Part shown: one piece after another, positions 58,594-64,000 of the stretch
Layout: each line of letters starts with the position of its first letter
Position numbering within the stretch: position 1 is the stretch's first letter
Source: Gelatoporia subvermispora B
Lineage: Eukaryota > Basidiomycota > Agaricomycetes > Polyporales > Gelatoporiaceae
Assembly: GCA_000320605.2 (NCBI GenBank)
Contig: KB445812.1
Location: 124,001 to 188,000 of the forward strand
Direction of reading: 5' to 3'
Length of the DNA: 64,000 bases
Notes under the pieces: model-generated
What the model was told of the DNA's origin: nothing
Seen by the model: only the letters and a program-made list of their open reading frames with translations
Databases searched by the model: none
Program-made: the position numbers and the translations under genes

Positions 58594-60607
58594 TCTGTAC
58601 CGCCGACTAATGACGCAATTCCGGGACATAGACACATCATCCTACGCTGAATACGAGGGTGCATACAATTTGAAGCAAAGGTAACTCAGACATCCACAGC
58701 TATTACACTGGATCTACCATGGAGCCTTCTGTTCAATATCCTGGGAGCGAGGACAGTGACCGTGGTACTCTAGCGCCATTGGCATGCAGGGTATCGAGGT
58801 TGATGTAAGTGCGTGTTGCATAGGTTGGGTTGACGGTTGTCGATATGGAATTTCCGATTTTGAGGGCATCTGTTTGAAGCGAATGATGAGGAGGTTACAA
58901 GTAATGCCTGTAATCTGCACGAGCTATTCAATTATGCTCAAAGGTCAATGAGGGAACATCAGAGCGTCTTTAGAAATGAATATATACGCACACAGTCACT
59001 TGTGATATAAACCGCTGAACTCTTCGCAATTTCCGTGGAAAGTGTAATGATAGCTGTGAGGGTGTATAGGGCTCCCGCCTCGATGAGAAGACGTATGACG
59101 TATGGGACCCCAGATGGTATCTGTATATATGTGCGACTGCGCTGCGACACTTGCCAAATGCGAAATACAATCAGGGCTGCATTGGGAATCCCTCAACGCC
59201 ATTTTCACCACGTTACAGCTATGAGGGACATACCTGTGGTGATAGTATTCAAAGCTGCTGTTAGAGACATGATGGGCATTGTGAGGGAATTCAGGGATGA
59301 TGTGTTGATTCCATTGGCAGGATCAATAGCGGCGGTCCGCACATTGAACAAGATGCTAAGGACCAAAGTCACGATCCAAGTTGCACCCGAAAAGGCAATG
59401 GACAGCCAATTTCGCTCGTAAACTAGCCAGCATCGGTATATCTAGAACGGAATTAGATGCACGAACCAGAACATTGCGAGAGGACGAGAAGAACCATTAT
59501 AGCATCGCCGATCAGAATCTGTATACACTGATCGGCGTCCTATATTTCAAAGCGGTGAACACGTGGAGTTCGATGAACACAAGAGTTATCCTACTTTGAT
59601 TCTGTTCATCCAAAGGGATACGTCTGTAAATAGAGATGTGTCCGTTGCTTTCCACACCCGCATGTTCAGTGCAGCATCCACAGACACATCGAGAACCCCG
59701 ACGATACCCATACACACTGACGCAATTACAAACCACCTCATCACCTTTCCTCGTGCTGGATCCACACACAGAAGCGACCAGAGCGCCATTGAGAGCGTCG
59801 AAAGGTGCACGCCCACGCAGATACTGGTGAAGAAAAGTGAGAGGATACGCGCTGCTGCCAGAGATAGAGCCATTCGGAAAATATCGCGCAAGTGGGTGAC
59901 TGCGTGAGTAGGATGCTTCCTAGGTTGACCCCACCCCTTGATCTTTAAATGGACGAACCGCAATATGGCGACCGGAAGGGAGACTCGCACAGCCTAGACT
60001 AGAATGACACTTTTTTTAAGCAACTAATTACTCAACTGCACTTCTGCCCGGTTTGAACACTTGGCCCATCAAGTCAAATATCACTGGATCGTAACGGTCA
60101 GAAACACGCATGATGGTCCTAGGACATAAGATAGGTACCCGCGGCGCTCAGCAGCCGTAGGGCCAAGCACAGTACATATCGGCTGCCATGTTGTCGCCGC
60201 GACTCTCCACCATTCAGTGCGTGATTGCTCTACTAAATGAGGCTCGTACTTGAAGCGACAGGTGCATGGTGCATTGCTGTGAAAAGACCGAAAATTCAAC
60301 AAATGCTGTTCTGTGGCTCCTGTGACGGATATACGGGTTGATAGATCATAAGTTTGACACGAGGCGCTACTCTACAATAGTCGCCACTGACTGCCCTGCA
60401 TGCAACATCAGATTCACATTAAGAATGGTTTTTCAGCATGCCCTCACCTCATACCAGAAGCGTGCATTGAACGTTTTGCGAAAGCTCTCTCCTACCACCG
60501 AGATATAAACTTTTCAAGGTTCAAACTTCTGCAGTCATCAATGTCCAGCCTTCCAAGACAGTAACAGGCACAATTGGCGGTCAATCGACAAATGTACTCA
60601 CAATCAG
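58594..60607. repeat. tandem segmental duplication, unit 1
   Basis: Contains the seven-helix gene at 58714-59873 and about 730 bp of upstream flank. Matches unit 2 (61949-64000) in order, including noncoding blocks such as ATAGGTACCCGC (60131 against 63508) and TCTGTACCGCCGA at the left edge (58594 against 61949). Divergence is substantial in the flanks, so the event is not recent. Confidence 0.8.
58714..59873 (-). CDS. seven-helix membrane protein (copy 7)
   Basis: Exons 59873-59595, 59441 onward and so on: 279 nt (59873-59595), 45 nt second exon at about 59549-59505, 208 nt (59441-59234), 185 nt (59176-58992) and 210 nt (58923-58714), giving 308 aa. Start MALSLAAARILSLFFTSICV; exon 2 DADQCIQILIGDAIM; exon 3 IYRCWLVYERNW; exon 4 ALIVFRIWQVSQRS, ending ITSDC; last helix LVQITGITCNLLIIRFKQ. 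The Asp-Gln-Asn-Leu of RFDQNLA is replaced by KQMPS. The tail is short and His/Pro-rich. It is the partner of the gene at 62030-63239 in a tandem duplication and shares almost all exon text with it. An upstream in-frame extension without ATG context was not used. Confidence 0.87.
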
Positions 60608-61142
60608 TTGGCCGGTCAGCAAGTGAAGTTACTGGCAGATTCATATTATGCTGACCCGAATACAAAATGTGCACATCCACAGTCCTGCGAAACGCAATAC
60701 TAATTGGGTAGTCGTTCCGTAGACTATGGAGCCTCGAGAAGGCGCTACGCAGGGTTGACCTCATGAGACACATATCCCAATGGATCCCGGTGCCTTGCCT
60801 CGAGAGTTCTGGGATAGTAGTCGACATGGTCGTAAGCGGATTTAGGGGCCTATGACAGCGCAGAATTATTGGAGGCTTGGGCTAGCATTTGGCGCCATTT
60901 CACCTGACGTTCTGTGGACATGAGATACAGGTAACACGCTCAATACGCTCGCGGATTCCTGTGCGTACTTCCCCGACATGAAGACTAAAAATGAACAAAA
61001 TATTCATGCGTTGCGACTAGGCGCTCACGAAGCAAGTAGACCTACTCGGCCTCATGGTTCAACACCGGTCAGCAGTGTGCTCACGTCAAGCTTCAAGCTT
61101 CAAGCGTGATGCATTGTCTGCAGCAGTCTGTGCTCCATCACA
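59874..61142. other. upstream flank of copy 7 and unique spacer
   Basis: The left part (to about 60607) is duplicated at 63240-64000. The remainder to 61142 is unique in the window and has no recognised gene. Confidence 0.45.
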
Positions 61143-61499
61143 TCACCCGAAGCACATGCACCTGGCGCGCTCGCTCTCCTCAGCTGTGAAGTAATAGGTA
61201 TCAGTCCAATTGGCCAAGCTAGTCCAGGCTCTCGAAAGACGGCTCGGGATCACCCCAAAGATCTCTTCCTTCCTCATCAGACCGAAGATATCGTCAGGCT
61301 TGAGCGTGCTCTACCGCTGCAGTCCCATATGCTGCCCAGGGAATTGAGCCCACTCTGGCAGGTCGAACATCCCGTGGACGATCCCCATCGCGTCCTCCGT
61401 GTTGGGCTACTTGCTTCTGATAGGCGGCAGGTTAATGCTCTCGCTGGGTATAGCTGATTTCAACCTCAACTCTGGTTTGTTGGTTGTGGCCTCCTTCCG
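61143..61499 (-). pseudogene. decayed protein-coding fragment, family not recognised
   Basis: One minus-strand frame gives strongly protein-like text: PNTEDAMGIVHGMFDLPEWA, QFPGQHMGLQ, then STLKPDDIFGLMRKEEIFGV and SRAWTSLANWTDTYYFTAEE. In-frame TAGs at 61407-61409 and 61311-61313 interrupt it, and TGA closes it at 61143-61145. No start or splice logic is visible upstream. The composition suggests the C-terminal part of an enzyme, but no family was recognised. Confidence 0.5.
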
Positions 61500-61948
61500 T
61501 TCAGGGGTACCCATGAAGTCCGCTAATGAGGTGCGCAAGTCGTCGATAATTCAATGCTGAAACGAGCACATAGAAAGCGTATCTCGTACTTCGAACCGGT
61601 CTGAGAAGTAATTCCTCCGGATAACTATCCAGAAGATCGTGTACGTCTTGCGTGTGCTGTATCGTGAATTGCCGTCCTCGGTCCCTCGGAGAAGCCATTG
61701 CGAAGCGCATCTTGTGGAACTGCACAATAACACCTGCGTCTCCCGAAATTCTTAGCATTAGTCTCATCATTGTCGACCTGGGAAGAAGAGAGAAACAGAG
61801 CTAACAGACGTAAGCAAGACATCACGGAATAGCGAGGCAGTGGCAGTCGAAACAGAAGTCACAGAACCTCATTTCAACCTGAGTAGGGACGCGTCGGTCA
61901 CGTGACGGCAAGCACTCATGACGAACGCTTTGCAAGTTGCACACGACA
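61500..61948. other. intergenic, nothing recognised
   Basis: Minus-strand frames at 61501-61825 overlap one another and show no domain. Confidence 0.4.
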
Positions 61949-62029
61949 CTCTGTACCGCCGATTGATGGCACAACTCGGGAACATAGGATACATTCTTCC
62001 ACGCGGAATACAAGGGTACACACAGAAAA

Positions 62030-63239
62030 CTAAATAAGGCGTCTGCAGTTATCACATTGAATTCCCAATGGAGACTTCTGCTCAATATCCTGGGAGTGAG
62101 GTCGATGCCAATGGTACTCCAGCGCCACTGGCATATGAGACATCTCAGTCGATGCAAGTGCCCGGTGCATAGGTTGGCTTGATGACAGTTGATACGGGAT
62201 CTGCGATTTTACGGAGCTCTCATTCACGAGATTCTGTTTGAAGCGAATGATGAGGAGGTTAAACGTAATGCCTGTGATTTGCACAAGCTGTTTAAATGTG
62301 CACATTGCTTGATGAGATGGGGCGTCATCCACTTTTCAGAGTTGAACATGTACCCACACAGTCACTTGTGATGTAGACCGCTGAGCTCTTCGCAATTTCC
62401 GTGGCGAGTGTGATGACAGCGGTGAAGGTGTATAGGGCGCCTGCCTCGATGAGGAGACGCATGACATATGGAAGCCCAGTTGGAGTCTGGGTATACGCAC
62501 GACTCCGTCGCGACGTTCTCCAAATGCGAAGAACGATGAGAGCTAGCACGGAGATCATTTATTCTGCTGGTACCATAATTGCATTTGCGAAGACACACCT
62601 GTGGTGATAGCGTTCAAAACTGCTGTGAGTGACATGAGGGGGATCGTGAGGGATGTCAGGGATGATGCGTTAACCCCGTTGCTAGGATCAATTGTAGTGG
62701 TCCGTGCATTGAATAGAATGCTGACGATTAAGGTTGTAATCCAAATTACAGTCGAAAAGGCGATGGCCAGCCAATCTCGCTCGTAGATTAACCAGCATCG
62801 GTATATCTAGAGCAATGTCGTATGCATAACTCGAAAAGCCTGTAAGATAATCGAACGAACCATGATACCGTCACCAATCAGGATCTGTATACATTGGTCG
62901 GCGTCCTGCATTTGAAAGTGGTGAGGAAGCGAACATCCGTGAATGTAGGAGTCATCCTACCTTGATTCTGTTCATCCAAAGGGATACATCTGTGAACAGA
63001 GATGTGTTGTTTGTTCTCCACACTCGCACGTTCAGCGCAGCATTCACAGACACGTCAAGCACCCCGACGATACCCATACACACGGACACAATTATGAGCC
63101 ACCTAGTCGCCTTTCCCCGTGCCAGGTCCACGCAGAGAAGCGTCCAGAGTGCCAGTGCGAGCGTCGTAAGATGCACGCCCGCGCAAATACTGGTGAAGAA
63201 AAGCGAGAGGATACGTGCTGCTACCAGAGACAGGGTCAT
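62030..63239 (-). CDS. seven-helix membrane protein (copy 8)
   Basis: Exons 63239-62961, 62905-62861, 62806-62599, 62542-62358 and 62287-62030 (279, 45, 208, 185 and 258 nt) give 324 aa. Start MTLSLVAARILSLFFTSICA; DADQCIQILIGDGIM; IYRCWLIYERDW; ALIVLRIWRTSRRS; ITSDC; LVQITGITFNLLIIRFKQNLV. The tail is longer than in copy 7 and ends in CDNCRRLI. Compared with its twin the helices are nearly identical, while loops and tail differ more, which fits purifying selection on the membrane core. Both copies use the same codon positions for all four introns. Function is unknown. Confidence 0.88.
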
Positions 63240-64000
63240 TCGTTGGGTGTTGCGCAGGTGAGTAACTGTACAGGTGGGATGATTCTTACACTGGCCCCGC
63301 TAAATGATAGTTAATGAGGAAAGACTTTGACATTGCGCAGCCTCTGCGCTAGTATCGGAGGGAAAACTCGCACAGCTTAGATAACTCGCTCAAAGCAGTG
63401 TAGTTCCTTATCTGCACTTGTACCCACTCCGAACGCGTGGCCTGTCGAGTCGAGACGTAACTAGAACGTAACAGTCAGAAGTATGCATGACGGTCCTAGG
63501 ATACAAGATAGGTACCCGCACTACGAAATCCGTGTCGCCAAGCATCGTACATATTGACTGCCGAGCGATGTCACAAACTCCTACAGCGACTCTCCAGAGC
63601 TCCATCGTTCAGTGCGTGGGTGTTGTGCTGCATGTGTTCAACACTTGCAGCGGCAGGCACTGAGTATGTTTTTTGTAGCGAAGAGACCGAAACTCACACA
63701 ATGGGTCTTGTGCCGCGTATACAGGTTGACAAATCATGGATTTGGCACGAGGCGCTCCTACTTTATGGTCGCCGCTGACCGCCCTGCATGCAATGTCAGA
63801 TTGACACATCGAGAATGGTTTAAACCTACCCTCACCTCGATCAGAAGGGTGCATTGGAGATGTGTGCGTATGTTCTCCCTGCCACTGAGGAGTGAAACTT
63901 TGAAGGTCCATGGTTTCGACGGTCACCGATGGCAGCGATCAAAGGATAAGATCGTAGCAGCTCAATCGGCGGTCAGCCTACAGATGTTTGTGCAATCAGC
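63240..64000. other. duplicated upstream flank of copy 8
   Basis: Noncoding; corresponds to 59874-60607 upstream of copy 7. Frames on either strand have no domain. It should contain the promoter of the seven-helix gene. Confidence 0.5.

Larger units (their letters stand above)
61949..64000. repeat. tandem segmental duplication, unit 2 (runs off the window edge)
   Basis: Second copy of the block starting at 58594, containing the seven-helix gene at 62030-63239 and its upstream flank. The last 38 bp of the window (CAATCGGCGGTCAGC...CAATCAG) still match 60570-60607 of unit 1, so the duplication continues beyond the right edge. Confidence 0.8.

Noticed and set aside
1..64000. tRNA genes, rRNA, CRISPR arrays and intact transposons
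   Set aside because: Scanned by eye for tRNA B-box-like GGTTCRANTCC, rRNA core sequences, regularly spaced repeats and transposase or reverse-transcriptase motifs on both strands; none was convincing. A tRNA scan program could still find a diverged gene.

Overview
The window reads as nuclear DNA of a mushroom-forming basidiomycete (Agaricomycetes; Polyporales is a guess). Genes are split by many short GT-AG introns of about 45-70 nt with a few GC-AG introns. The families present are typical of that group: WSC/DUF1996 secreted proteins, MYND-finger proteins, large sets of seven-helix membrane proteins, and tyrosine-kinase-like kinases. All exon boundaries below were worked out by hand from splice sites, reading-frame continuity and comparison between paralogs inside the window. 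No transcript data or database search was available.

Left part (0-26 kb). After 3.5 kb without a recognisable gene come ribosomal stalk protein P1, an F-box-like protein, an aldo-keto reductase, a HAD phosphatase and a secreted DUF1996 protein with three WSC domains. Next are a decayed and an intact seven-helix gene, a glycine-rich probably GPI-anchored protein, the divergent ribosomal pair RPS6/RPS13, a two-WW-domain stub, and a decayed plus an intact MYND-finger gene.

Middle (26-46 kb). Two more seven-helix genes lie in tandem, followed by cytosolic arginyl-tRNA synthetase and myo-inositol oxygenase. The most unusual part is at 37-46 kb. It holds two intact 843-846 aa kinases with a helical N-terminus resembling the MLKL/HeLo four-helix bundle, a TKL-type kinase domain and a shared, unrecognised C-terminal module. 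A third copy survives only as a remnant. A MYND-finger gene sits between the two intact kinases.

Right part (46-64 kb). It holds a divergent seven-helix gene with four perfect 17-bp repeats just upstream of its start, an allantoate-permease-type MFS transporter, another seven-helix gene, a kynurenine-aminotransferase-like gene with an apparent one-base frameshift, and two seven-helix genes inside a tandem segmental duplication that runs off the right edge.

How it fits together. Housekeeping genes (RPP1, RPS6, RPS13, ArgRS) and ordinary metabolic genes are interspersed with three lineage-expanded families: seven-helix proteins (8 copies, 1 dead), MYND proteins (3 copies, 1 dead) and MLKL-like kinases (3 copies, 1 dead). 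That birth-and-death pattern suggests local gene turnover. Six of the eight seven-helix copies keep exon lengths of 279 (or 282), 45, 208 and 185 nt exactly, which dates the family to a single ancestor. No tRNA, rRNA, CRISPR array or intact transposon was seen.
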